From positions 992,001-1,056,000 of the forward strand of contig JADWOT020001577.1 of assembly GCA_036345935.2 (NCBI GenBank): a DNA stretch of 64,000 bases, given 5' to 3'. A model generated the notes under the pieces. The model saw nothing but the letters and a program-made list of their open reading frames with translations. It was not told the origin of the DNA and searched no databases. The position numbers and the translations under genes are program-made. Below, in pieces: positions 9,161-20,930 of this stretch. Each line of letters starts with the position of its first letter. Position 1 is the stretch's first letter. This DNA comes from Taenia hydatigena (taxonomy: Eukaryota; Platyhelminthes; Cestoda; Cyclophyllidea; Taeniidae).

Positions 9161-12100
9161 ATCCTAAATATTTTGTAATTTTACTGCGTTCTCTGTCAAG
9201 CAGGTGTCGCTAAGCCAGCCAGAAGTTTGAGCACTTATCAAAATGACGAGTTGGATTTACCTGTTTATGTTCGTAAATACACAGGCATTCGAGCTAGTTG
9301 TCGGAGGCTTGCCTAATTTAAAGTCTCATCACATGAGGTGTCATCCATGCTCTGCAGATGTAGTATGACCGTGTACGTTTCGCAAATCATTTTTTTTTTG
9401 ATTCTGACGCACTAGAGAAATCTATGTCTATGCTCTGTACGTGCTTTTGAGGATGTGCTGGGTTGACAAGCAAAACTAATCGTCGATGAGTAGATGGAAT
9501 GAATTGTTTAATTTAGTTGGTTAATTACTAAAAGCTCACTTGTTATGTGCTTTGTCGGAGAAACACTTGCATCTTGAAAGCACAAACTTAGATTCGGGAC
9601 TCACGAGTGATGTGGCAATGATGCACAAGATGGCGTAAGTGATGGAAAAATGCTTAGACACCAAATCGGACAAATCGAAGTGCAGAATTGGGCAGGAATT
9701 CGCACTGAGCACTGATGCATTGCCCTTAGTTGGTCTCTAATAGGTGATTCTCTCCCAATTTTTAAATAGACGAACATTACTTTAGCTGCCCATCGACGGG
9801 TTCTGAATATTCCTTTAGCACTATTTGGAGCTACAGCGCTTGATACTTTGTGAATGGTTCGCAATAGGTGATGCAATGCAAAAAAGTAAAAGAGGAATTG
9901 TCTGTGAACAGAGGAGCCTTCTCCTTAGTAATCAGGCAAACTTTCTTAAATCGCTGATCTGCTCAAAAGAATTCTACGTTTGCAGGGCACGTTGCTTGAC
10001 TCAGCTTCTTCCCTAAAGCCATGTAACTTGGTTGAAGTTAATGGGTGCAGTAAAAAAATGACAAAAGTGATTTGAGTCATAAGGATTTTGTCCCATTTAT
10101 TCTCTTTTTAAATGTCATGCCAAAAATAACAGTGTATCACGCATGGCGTTGATCCATTTCTCCTCATCTACTAAGCTAAATTCCAAGGGCATTGTTGCAG
10201 TTTGGACAAGGGGGATTCGCAAAGGAGGAGACGGTAATTTGTCACATTTTACTTACCGTAAAACACCATTTTGCTGAGCACTTTCACAGTTTAATGCCTT
10301 CTGCTTTGTGACCTGCGCCACAAATTTTCACTAAGTAAAATGCTGGTTGCCAAATGTGATCATAATATATACATCTGGTGTCGACAACAGGACTTTCATC
10401 GCGTGTGCTTCTGCAGGCTGCACATTGTCGATTTGCCGTCTGCACATCCACACACATACTACTTTCAAGAACTCAGTAAAAGCGTCGCCTAAACGCGTTC
10501 TGCATCATTCCAGTTTACCTTATGTTGTGCAACTTCATTAGAACGCAAGTTGACAATCCACACAGTAGAACATTTTGCGAAGATAGAGTCAGTATTTGAG
10601 ATGAAGAGGTACCTTGACATATGGATGCGTGAGGGTCTCGTGGTATGAGACCGCCTTACAGAGTCGAGAATTTGGGTGATGATGATTACAAAACTGCCGA
10701 TTTTAACGCTAAAATCTCAAGAACATAAAGCAAAGAGAACAGAAACAAGCAACTACAAACGATGAATCCACCAAGCGGTTTTTACTCGGAAGGCGCAACG
10801 AGGAACGATGCCTGAAAATGAATTGAATGTGAGACCGTGACTGTTAATTTAAACAAGAAAATGGATTTTTTTTCACCTTGTAAACGACTTGAGCTTAGAG
10901 CTAATTTAAGAACTTCTATTCGGCAATTTTGTGCCACGGCAAAGCATACGCTACTTGAACACCACGGCTTATTCGTCTTCTAAAAATAATGGGACTAATT
11001 TATGTCTTCCCATATCGCATCTCATCAGGTTCAGTTGGTGCGAGATGCGTGTGCAAAGGAATGTGAATGATTGAGAGTTTCAAACAATGTGTCTTGACTG
11101 TTGACTAATTGTGACATGACCTAGGATATGCTCTTCTAGACGACGTGATAAATTCAATTCGCTTTTCCTCATGCTCCTGATCTCTAGCAAAAATTAGGTG
11201 GCACGTGGATCGGTCGATTCTTCTCCACACAAGAGTATGGTCAAATGTGTTTTTCGATGCGTTATGGAAGAATACTGCAACCAGTGAAGGCACTGTCACT
11301 TTTTGAAGTTTCATGGGTGGTTAAATAGGGATGAATAGTAAATGGGATGGCTTGGTTAACATTTTTATTGTACACTGAGAGTTTTCAGGTTTTTGATATG
11401 ATTTGAAAGTCACACAGTGCTAGCTCTTTCCTTTGTGTGTTAGTGACCGGATAAGCAGTCATGAACAAGTCATTGACTTTTGTGCTAGTCTATTACTGCA
11501 CTGTTTTTAACATTGCTTTTTCCATTAACTGCCCAGTCAGCTTTTGGTCATTGTGCTCCAAGTGTACTACAAATTCGAAAAGAATCCATCACATCAGGAC
11601 ACTGCCTTACTGATTGTAATAAATGGGCTAGGAGGAGCATTTAAATAGTGCGGAGGGCTTTATCATGCGCTTCACACAGTGCTATTCGATCCGAGACGAG
11701 GATGTGTAAATGAGCGTCGCTTGGATTCACTGGATGAACGATTTAAGATCCTTGGTGTGACGATGCCCACCAATACCATTTAGGTTTACTTATATCCTCC
11801 TTTAACTGATTGTGCTTGCCCATAATGAATGCCAGACAAAGGAAAAGTGGGTTCGTAATCCAAAAGGAGTGGTAATGGAGGGAGACAGCAACCTGTTCGC
11901 TTCCAAGTATCACCCACACACGTGCGTTCAGAAGACGAAAATAAAATATTATGCTAAATTTCGATAGTCATTTAGGCCAAAGCATTTAAGTCAAAAGTAA
12001 TTCGAGTTACAATCGCTTGAAATGTGTACTGTTCCCCGTTCTCGTCCTGTCCAGCCACCATCACCCATGGAGGTGTATGCAGTGATAAATTTTCCAGTGA

Positions 12101-12710
12101 CTCAATACTCAGTTAGTGCACGATTTGAACTATGCAAAACGGTTGAGGGACGACCACATTGCAGACAATAATCATCTCTCTTCAGAGTTGCAAGCCCTTC
12201 TCAAGAACGAATGTCCAGCGTGTGGAACATCTGGTGCGGGATAATCAGCACTTCAGAATCCGTGGTAAATCAACACATGAGACGAGCCTGCGCTGTAGTA
12301 ACCACGAGTAAGTTATTTTACAGCTTTAGAAGCAGCAAACCGTAAGCAACTTCTAAGCGTAGAAACAACTGTCACTACTTTGCCCATAACAGATAAAGCA
12401 GATATTGCGTTGCGTTTAGGATGCGCCTCAATGAACTACGAGATTACCTGAGTCGCATTGACACATTTAATGAGACACACTTGCGAGAGTTAGCTCCAGC
12501 ATCGTACCAAGCCTTCGAACGCAAAAATGCTAGACGTCTTGCAAACCATGCACCTTCTTAGATGTTTGCTCCTCCTTAAAACTCTTCACCACACAATGGA
12601 GTATGCCTTGACGTAGGCGCTCGAGGAGCTTCGTCTCACCTGAATTCGGTTGGGGACTAGTCCTCGATGAGTAAGGGTTCCAGTAGTGTCTCACTACTGA
12701 TGTGTGGCAA
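9160..12710. other. No supported gene
   Basis: Only short open frames below 92 codons without motifs or paralogues. A short perfect inverted repeat (GGTCTC...GAGACC near 10633) and a T run near 9390 are the only small-scale structures noticed. Confidence 0.45.
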
Positions 12711-12711
12711 T

Positions 12712-13125
12712 TTCATGCATCGCTGCTATAATTCGATTGACGCGTTGGCAACCATACTGATGGGCACTGATTCTGCGCTCCTCTCTAGTTGCATTTTCTT
12801 CCATTTTGACTCATGTCTCAAGCACCCTTCCTTGGGACATTACTTCTATAGCAAAATCATTTAACACAGCAGCTTTTTGCAGTTCCGACGAAGATTCAAT
12901 AGCATTTGCTTCTTTGTCCGACGCACCCGATCTCAATTTTGCTTCAAATGAATGCGACGCTCTGATTGGTGTAAAACCGCTCTTGTGACGACTAATTATT
13001 TTTGGTTGATTGCATCGCTGCTATAATTTGATTGAATCGTTGACAACCGTTCAGCTAGGCACTGATTCTGTGTTCCTCTCTAGTTGTACTCCCCTCCATT
13101 TTGACTCCACTCATGTCTCGACTAA
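12712..13125. repeat. Local direct duplication (about 110 bp, spacing about 296 bp)
   Basis: The segment at about 12712-12830 (GCATCGCTGCTATAATTCGATTGA, later GGCACTGATTCTG and CTCCTCTCTAGTTG) recurs at about 13008-13125 with roughly one change in six bases. The spacing is about 296 bp. It contains no convincing coding frame. Confidence 0.7.
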
Positions 13126-15120
13126 ACTCGTATGCACACACACGCATGCACCTGACCACCCGTTTCAGCTTCATTCTACGAAAAGCGAGAATGGTAGTCA
13201 ACGCCTCCTTAACTCTATAGGCCAATCTCTAGCATTACCTACATCGCAATCAGTAGCAAAAGCAGTGGGTCTCTAATAACAAAGTAGAGCCTCCTTAAGG
13301 CAGGAAGCCTAAAGTAGGCTAACTAAGCATTCTGGTTTACTGGTTAAAGAAACATTTCAGACGATAAGGAGGGAAATGCACAAAATGACAATGAAGAAAT
13401 AAGCTATATGATAGAATCACTTGTTATGCTGACCTTAATGAAAGAGCAGCGTAATGGAATCGGATGGTTTGAATCTAAAGCCGTATGTTTTACACCACGA
13501 TTTCCAGTTGCGATCGTTCAAGTATTGGACGATGTCCTGATCCGCGCAGGCAAGGAGTGGTGCATTGGAGGTTCTATTATAAAGCGAAAGGTAATAAGAT
13601 TCTCTTGCTCTTATGTGAATGTGTGGAACTCAGCAGCTACTCTAGTGCTAGACGGAGAGTAAAACTCGTGAATCTTTCAAAGTTGAAGAAAATGAACGAA
13701 TGTGGGGGCAGGAAATACTCATACCATTATCTACCCGGTCTGACAACACCAGCACATCCATCTACATCACCTCTGTTCTTTTGCCTTAAGCTTTGATCAC
13801 CTAATTTCCGTGATGCTCACGCGATGGTTAGGCATGCTAGTAACTGCCACGTGGAAGAATGTGTAAGATCGCAGGAAGTGGGGATGAGACCCACAAAACT
13901 TCACTGCTGTTGTCAGCACTTTAAGTCAAAACACGCTTTGGGAACTAAAATTTGGAAGAAGAAAAACGATTTAAGCAGACGTTTGTATTTAAAAAGGAGA
14001 ATATTCGTTGCATTGAGGCTTCTTTGCAACAGTTCAGCACAGAAGTGTCTGTGAGAAAAAGTCAATACAATGCACACATCGCTTAAAACAGATTGCTGTA
14101 TTGATTCAAGGCTTATCAGATGCACCAGAGGGTATGCTAGTTCAAATGGAACATTGAAAATTAACAAAGGTACATGTTTAATTCCAAAACTGACAATTAC
14201 TGCGTTTACTTGGTCACAGGACTTCTTCCATCTGCACGTACCTATTCGTTTTACAATTTGGCGGATACATGCAGCACAGATTTGGCACAGAGAGGAGTGC
14301 CTGCAGCCTATAATCGCTATTACCTTATATAACTCGCCCTATTACTACCCGCCTAAGACTTTAAGCTCCATTGCGTCCACAACACTTCTCGTGAGAGAGT
14401 TTGCGTGTCATTTGTGGGTAGGAGAGAGACAACGCCTAATCTTTATCGTCAGTATTCCTCTTGTGAAGCAGAATGACAATTTGGGCGCATTGAAATTAAA
14501 GAGTTACAGAGCTCTGGTATTGACTGTGGATACGTCTACAGTCTTAGCTCAACACGGTGGCAACTATTAGAAAAGGCGAAGTTTGAACCGTACCGGTCTT
14601 GAAATGGGAACTTAAATTGGAGTAACGTAGACTGTGGAATCCAAGAAGCCAATGACCAATTATATTGACTCTCCTTTTTCCTTCATTCTATTCTTCTCTA
14701 TTTGCGTGGAGCACCCAAATCACTGTTTTGAAAGATAGTTTGGTCATTTTGGCTTGCTAAGAGAGAGACGCGAGACCTAGCCAAACCCAACACTCACTGA
14801 GTCGGTCCTTTATTCAGTTCCTCCTCCTTCCATCATTGATCAGATCTTCTTTTGGTCCAACCGTTAGTCTCTTTTCGACTTACTTCGCATCCAATCCCGC
14901 CATGTAGATGGGTGATCAGCCATCGCATAGCGCCGGATCATCTTTCCGCCTCACCATCGCTGCCGTGGAAGTAACCAAACCTGAGCACATGTTTACCATG
15001 TTGGTAAGATTTCGTACACCATCGTTAATAAAGGAATCTATTGCTTGTGTTCAAAACATTCAAAAACTGGCTTAAAGTGTTTGCTTTGGTGATGAACGCC
15101 AGCTTTTCTACGTTTCTCTT
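13125..15120. other. No supported gene; one 166-codon open frame
   Basis: The longest open frame is 14070-14570 (+), beginning ATG and ending HGGNY. It has no recognisable domain, no signal peptide and no paralogue in the window, and its composition is not distinctive. I treat it as probably fortuitous. Other open frames are shorter. Confidence 0.35.
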
Positions 15121-15121
15121 A

Positions 15122-16200
15122 GACAAGCCAAAAGTAGAGAAACTTGAGGCAAAAGGACCAGATGATGAAGGTGGCAAAGACAGTGGCGAAAATAGTGGGA
15201 AGGAAAAGAAGAAAAAGCAAATCAAAGAGAAGTATATTGAAGAGGAATGGTTGAATAAAATTATGCCTTTAAGGACTGGAAATCCAGAGAATATTAGTCA
15301 GGAAGGGTATGGCGAGCTATACGATTCGCTGAGCAATAATTGGAAGCAGAACAAGATTTTGAAAGTAATTCGAAAAAACTTGGTCAAGAAAGGACGCCCA
15401 GATCTACAAGAAGCCCATTGAGCAGCGTTCAAAGGATATTGAGCTCAAAATTTGCGAAAATAGTACAAACCGTGAGGATTTGACCAAACCGTTGCATTAT
15501 TGCTCCTGTCAGAGTAGCGATGATATGACTAGTCAGAAGAACCACGTGCCGCGCATGAAGCAGCCCTTATTGAGGTGCTAAAAAAAGCGTGGCCTTGAGG
15601 TGTTTTACATGGTGGATCCAATCGATGAGCATGCAGTGCCGCGGCTGCGTGCGCATGATGCGAAGTAGTTGATCTGCGTACCGAAGGGGGGTCTTAAACT
15701 TCCTGAGGATTAGGCAGAGAAGGAGAGGTTTGAGGAAGTAAAGGCCTCCTACAAACTTACTTGCAAGAAGATCAAGTACATTTTAGGCAATGGCTTGAGA
15801 ATCTCACCGTGTTTAACAGTCTTAATGCTTCAGCATTCGAATGGACTGCTAACGTGGAGCAGATCATGATGGCTCAAGCGCTTCGCGAATCCAGTACACT
15901 TGGATATATGTCCGCCAAGAAATATTTAAAAGATCAACCCTGGTAACAAGGTTATGATTCGTCTAGGTAAGATTTTGCTAGCTGAAGGCGAACCGAATAA
16001 GATTTGCAACGATCCCATCAACATGCTCTTCAGCACAGCCACGCTCTCCCCTGGATTCACTTTATGGGATTCAAAGGCTCGTGTCAACAAGATTCACGAG
16101 CTGATAAGTATGTGTTTTGAGATGCCGGAAGACGAGCCCATGAATTTGGCAGATAAGACAACTGCTGGTAGCAAAGCTTATCAAGGACTTCTCAAAGCAC
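15122..16200 (+). pseudogene. HSP90 pseudogene A (linker to C-terminus)
   Basis: HSP90 is a cytosolic dimeric ATP-dependent chaperone. This copy starts in the charged linker (DKPKVEKLEAKGP, KKKKQIKEKYIEEEWLNK) and the start of the middle domain (NPENISQEGYGELYDSLSNN). It then jumps at about 15345 directly to KILKVIRKNLVKK, losing on the order of 100 middle-domain codons. Further recognisable blocks are LEVFYMVDPIDEHAVP near 15593, [17 protein letters not shown] near 15875-15925, and a C-terminal INMLFSTATLSPGFTLWD block near 16020. Frameshifts and stops (e.g. 15419, 15590) separate the blocks. The N-terminal ATPase domain is absent and no introns interrupt the homologous blocks, suggesting a truncated processed copy or gene relic. 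It faces pseudogene B tail to tail. Confidence 0.9.
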
Positions 16201-16470
16201 AAATGACGCTTGACTGTAAAAGCAGCATTTATACGACTAAGTCGATGGAGCGACGAGGCGGAATAGGCATTTTGAATATATTGTCTTTCATTTCGCCTTG
16301 CTTCCTTTTCCTTTTCACGCCTTCCATTCTATCTCAACGAAATTGCCTTCAGTGCTCTGGAGATCCTGCAAGGACTTGTTTCATAATAAAGGAGCATGCT
16401 TTAGTTGTGCTCGAAGAGGAAGACGAGACCACTCACTTTCCAGTAAGTATCGGACCTATTTTCTATTTGA
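16200..16470. other. Spacer between the two HSP90 relics
   Basis: About 270 bp separating the convergent C-termini of the HSP90 relics. A plus-strand frame continues through it but shows no HSP90 similarity and no other recognisable motif. Confidence 0.4.
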
Positions 16471-17002
16471 TTCGAAAAATGTTAACATGAACCTCTGTAT
16501 CCCATGAAGTGAATCTAGAGACGAGCATGGCTGTGCTAAAGAGCATATTAATAAGACCCTTGCAAAACTTATCCGATTCGCCTTCAGCTGACAAAATCCC
16601 CTTCAGACAAATTACAGCCTTGTGATCAGGGTTGATCTCCGAATACTTCTTGGTGGACATACATCCAAGTGTGCTGGATTCGCAAAGCGCTTGAGCCTTC
16701 ATGACTCACGCCTTCTTAGCAGACCAACCAGACGGCGAACTGACAATACAAAAAGAGGCAGTGGTAAGCCTGTTGGACACAGTGACTTCCTCTTCCCATT
16801 GTCTAAAACGTTCTTGATCTTCTTGCAAGTAGGTTCGAAGGAGGCCTTCACTTCCCTCAGAAAGTTCAAGACTCCCCTTCATCACGCACACAAACTTCTT
16901 CGCGTCATGCTCACGCAGTTGCGGCCCCGCATATCCATCGATCGGATCCACCAGAACTAGTAAGACTTTCCTTGCTTTCGTCCGGGATGTAGTAGATGTC
17001 AC
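16470..17002 (-). pseudogene. HSP90 pseudogene B (C-terminal third, inverted)
   Basis: Read on the minus strand from 17002: VLVDPIDGYAGPQLREHDAK, then a Leu/Glu-rich stretch corresponding to LELPEDEEEKK, then TVSNRLTTASFCIVSSPSGW, then after a frameshift ALCESSTLGCMSTKKYSEIN, and finally GLINMLFSTAMLVSRFTSWD followed by VHVN near 16480. These are the HSP90 end of middle domain and C-terminal dimerisation domain. Stops and a frame change near 16700 mark it as a pseudogene. It is not simply an inverted copy of A, because B keeps residues that A has lost (INPDHK after KKYSE), so each derives separately from a gene. The N-terminal and most middle-domain sequence is missing. Confidence 0.88.
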
Positions 17003-17143
17003 TTTGGTGCTTCTCTAGAGGAGTCCATTCCGCCCTTCGAGTTCCTGTACTCAATTAAAACTATAGGATTGTGCTCACTTACTCAGTGTTATGAAGTTGA
17101 ATCCGATTGCATCATTGACAAAATTTAGGCACTGTACTGATCA

Positions 17144-17398
17144 CTACGTCTCCAACCTGCCTCTCGAGAAACGCCTAAATACGTGGTCATCACCGACTTC
17201 TGCGCTGCAGCTATAAAACTCCATTAGCAATCCTAAGGTCTGCATTGCAGTTCCGACCTCATCTATGCAAATTCCAAAAAAATCTTTAGTTTTGTGTTCC
17301 GCGGCGTGTAATGGGACACAGGAATAAGATGAACAAATGAAGTGAATAGCTGCAGATAATAGGCCTACGACTGCAACCGAGATCACAGCTTTCTGCAC
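17144..17398 (-). CDS. Hypothetical open frame with membrane-like start
   Basis: Minus-strand frame of 84 codons with a hydrophobic segment AVISVAVVGLLSAAIHFIC, then CVPLHAAEHKTKDFFGICID and GLLMEFYSC. No initiating ATG is present at the 5' end of the frame, and a TGTGTGCAG just upstream could be a splice acceptor. The cysteine spacing and membrane segment could suit an exon of a secreted or membrane protein, but I recognise no family and see no paralogue in the window. It may be fortuitous. Confidence 0.2.
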   Translation of the reverse strand: MQKAVISVAVVGLLSAAIHFICSSYSCVPLHAAEHKTKDFFGICIDEVGTAMQTLGLLMEFYSCSAEVGDDHVFRRFSRGRLET

Positions 17399-17399
17399 A

Positions 17400-19880
17400 C
17401 GTCTAGTTTCTGTTGGGTCCTGAATAGCTCATTTTCTACTCAATGCAAGCTGATTTGTTCTATGGCCAATCACCATGTTACTGAATAATATTGCCTCACA
17501 GCTCATCGTGAACGCGTCCAAAGGAAGAAATCGAGCACCACGGACACATCTGTATGCTGCGCATTGATAACTTGTCTATCAAAACCGGTCCACTGCACAC
17601 ACCATGCCGTGTTTTTCTTCCATCTGAAGTCACACTGCGGAAGTAGGAGGAAGCAATAGAGAGACTGACGCAGAGCTGCCTGATCGCGATGTTCATGTAT
17701 TTTAGTTGTCCCTCATGCTTCTCCACTCTGCTTTCCTACATTTTTATTCAATGATTTTGGTTTGAGACTGCAAGTCATTGCAACTCTGAAGGTGCAATCA
17801 TTTTTTACACCAATCCTCCCATTTATCGACGAGCCATGACGGCACTGATTCTGCTGCCAAGAGGTAATCTTCGCCTTTCCTGCTAGCCAGCAGCCATTGT
17901 TTCTAAACTGACATGGTGTAAAAATGCTAATGGCTTCTAAACGACTATCACGTTTGGGTACGAAGCAGCAGTAGAACCACGCGTATGAGAGTTCGCGCTG
18001 AAGGCGAGAGTTCGCCAATGAACGCTATCAAAATATGCTTCGCATGCCCGCGTGGCGGTGTGGGTCCCAAAGAATGGAATTTGTGATCATTGTAAGTTGC
18101 TTCTAACATTAGCATTATAGGATCTTCTTTTGATCAATCAGTCTAGCTGCATTAGCCTACTATATTTTGGTGAAAGACGTATGCGTAACTGGGATTCGGA
18201 GCAATTGGCTCAAAGACAAAGGAATCACCAGTTGGAAGATATAGGTATTATTTCTTTTTACCCAGGTTTTGCTTTGCCGATCAAATGATTTAATTTCCCA
18301 GCCCTCCGTGTGTTATTTTCTTGAGTCTTTATTATTTTAACCGAGAACTCCAGCAGCAAAGCCAACTCACATTTGACGGTTGGGTGTCATTTTTTCATCG
18401 CAAATCTGCGTGCACTGTCTTACTTTCTTCGAAGAGTATGCAACTACAAGCATATTCTCCTTTGCAAAATCACAATTACGATTACGTTGCAAACGTCAAA
18501 GATCAGATCTCGTGCCATGACTCTAAACGTGAGTTCATTTCGTCCCAAAACTTACGCAACTGTGACTTTTTTATGCAGGAGATTGGGTTCGCTCTGAAGC
18601 GCTCCCGCCGTTTGCGCCTTCACCACACTTTAAGCCTACGTCTACCATGGAGTTGTCGATGATAGGGTGTCTCGGATTGTAGTGGCGACAGCTGCTGATT
18701 ACCCATGTTCCAAGTTATCCTCAACGACACTAAGCAAGGTCTGTCAGTTCAAGGACGACACAGGCCGTTCCAGTGCACTGCCTCTAAGCTTTCTACTTCG
18801 CCATTACAGCACCATTCAACACGCAGTTAGCCTACTTTGACGAGTTTTTGCTTATGTCTGCCTAAATAGTCAAATGCACTCAGACTGCACATTAATGTTC
18901 TACTTAATAAATTCAGGTTGTAGTGCTTAAAATTGCTAATCAGGGAGGCAGAGGGGCGGCTGAAGTGATGAGCGTGATGTGAAGTAGAATCATTTGGTTA
19001 ACAATCTGGCGGTTATTAGGTGCAGAGTCTATTGCTTGCAGTGCAGCCTATGGCGTAGCACTCAGGGGATGGTTCGGCTCAGCTTCGCTGGCAACTATTA
19101 CCACACGGCCAAGCTTAGTAACCACCTGATTTTCAAACACCCTCGTGCCTCAAAGCTTACAACGCCATTGAGACTGTTAAGTTACATTGCGTCGAACCAC
19201 AATTTGTCCACAGCAGCCATTTTATTGAGTTTGGTTGCAATAGCTGACTAGGAGGAGAAAAATCATGACCAACGGGTATAAGTTTACAATTTCATGGCGT
19301 GATCGACTGTGCAAAGATTAACAAAGTTTGGCAGCTATTATAAGCCACAACAGAAAGGATCGAAAGTGATTAAAGGATTATGTGCATTAGGGTCAATATA
19401 TTCTAACCCCGGTCAGAAGGGTAAATTGAAGACTACAAGGAATAAAAGGACATTGGTTTGAGACAACCCTCGCAAAGTTTGACTTCGGTGGTAAAGTATT
19501 AGTTACACACACCGTAGACCTGCACTGTTCAAGGTGTATGGCACGCTTTCTCCTGTCATTTCTACACGATTACACGGTCCTAACTATCCAGAAAATGAAA
19601 AAAGGTTTATGGGTGGTCACAGGAAACAATGTGTATGTATTCCATCAAAAAAATGTCAACCACTAGTCAAATTAATTATCACTACCTTCAAGAGAGCAGG
19701 AAACACAATTGAGAGTTCTTTTGGCCATTAACACAAAAATATCCATTTTTCATGGATTTTTGATAGCGAAGCCTAATTAGTCTAATGCTACAGTGGCAAA
19801 ACTCTCCTCGTCCAAGATGTCGTGCTATCTCTCCGCGCAGTCGCACGAGACAATCTGGACCCAAATTACGGGGAATCTTA
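17400..19880. other. No supported gene
   Basis: Contains open frames up to about 113 codons (e.g. 18321-18662 +, 17713-18018 -) without motifs, paralogues or convincing splice context. No cassette homology was noticed until element E begins near 19885. Confidence 0.4.
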
Positions 19881-19884
19881 CCCA

Positions 19885-20930
19885 CTAACCTTGGGGTACC
19901 GTGAGATGAAAGCTTCGACACTCCTTCTTGATACACTAAGGATAGAGAGGTGCGACTTATTTTATATTTGACTCCTTAAATGTCATGCACAACGCCAATC
20001 GACTTAGTCCCTTTCCTTGCATGCTCCTGACTTCTTACCTACCTGGATCCTGCTGCACTCAGCTAACAGCCTCGCTTTCATTTCTCATACATAGAGACTC
20101 CATTCTCATTGCTCGAGTTGTTTGACTGCCCAACAAAATGCCACAGTTCGTGAACAAACTGCAGCATTTTTGTGGAAATCGCAGGTCGTTACATCGCCTC
20201 TTTCAGTTCGACCTTTCACACCACTTTCCGAAGTGGTACCCACATTATAATTTTTAATGCGTTGCAGCAATTGTTGGTGCCCTAGTGAGCTTGTTAGTGC
20301 GTCTATATTTCTTCTTTTTGGCTAAGCCGAATAAGTTCATCCCTATTTTTAGGCTGCGTCTGTTGTGGTGCTCCCTAAAGCGCAGGATTGCAACCGCAGC
20401 CACTTGTAATTGCACTACAAAAGGAAGAGGTCTCAGAGTGTAGCTGATGCGGACAGTTGAGTGCAGCTCTTAATGGATATGCATATGCTCATTAGGTCCG
20501 TACAGATGTAATCAAAGCAAATGCTCCACTTGATTTATTCTCTTAGAGCAATCAAACATTATAACCGGGATCAAAATTACGAAGTTCCAATTTAGATATG
20601 GCATTGTGGTGACAATGGACTTCAAGTAAATTTATTGACAGTGGCCTCCAACCGACATGGCCCCATGGAATTACTGCTCTCATTTCAATGGGAAGCAGGG
20701 AAGTTTGTGAAATTGATGGTCTTCTGCATCGATATGTCAAGGTGTGCAATGGCTTACTTGGATACCTACGAAGCCTTGTTAATCTACTTACTCAAAATCC
20801 TTTTCCTTTCGTGGTTTCCATTTTACAATTATCATCAAGTGTACTGGCGAATGCGAAGTAGTTAAAATCGGTCCATCTCACAGATGCAATCAAATGCCTT
20901 CCACCAAAATGACGACTGGCGTTGGAATTG
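19885..20930 (+). repeat. Element E, copy 1 (degenerate membrane-protein-like gene)
   Basis: This ~1-kb block is homologous to 52330-53390 (inverted) and 59290-60330 (direct), with clearly more divergence from those two than they show from each other. Shared blocks include GAGATGAAAGCTT near 19905, a frame containing AIVGALVSLLVRLYFFFL followed by AKPNKFIPIFRLR (20266-20350), CTTKGRGLRV near 20415, and VASNRHGPMELLLSFQW near 20640-20690. The hydrophobic stretch followed by basic residues resembles a membrane segment with a cytoplasmic tail. Copy 1 has stops after GRGLRV, so it is not intact. The family is unidentified. Terminal repeats or target duplications were not seen. Confidence 0.6.

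Noticed and set aside
10630..10652. Short perfect inverted repeat GGTCTC...GAGACC
   Set aside because: Six-base arms are expected by chance in a window this size, and nothing around it suggests a terminator or hairpin function.
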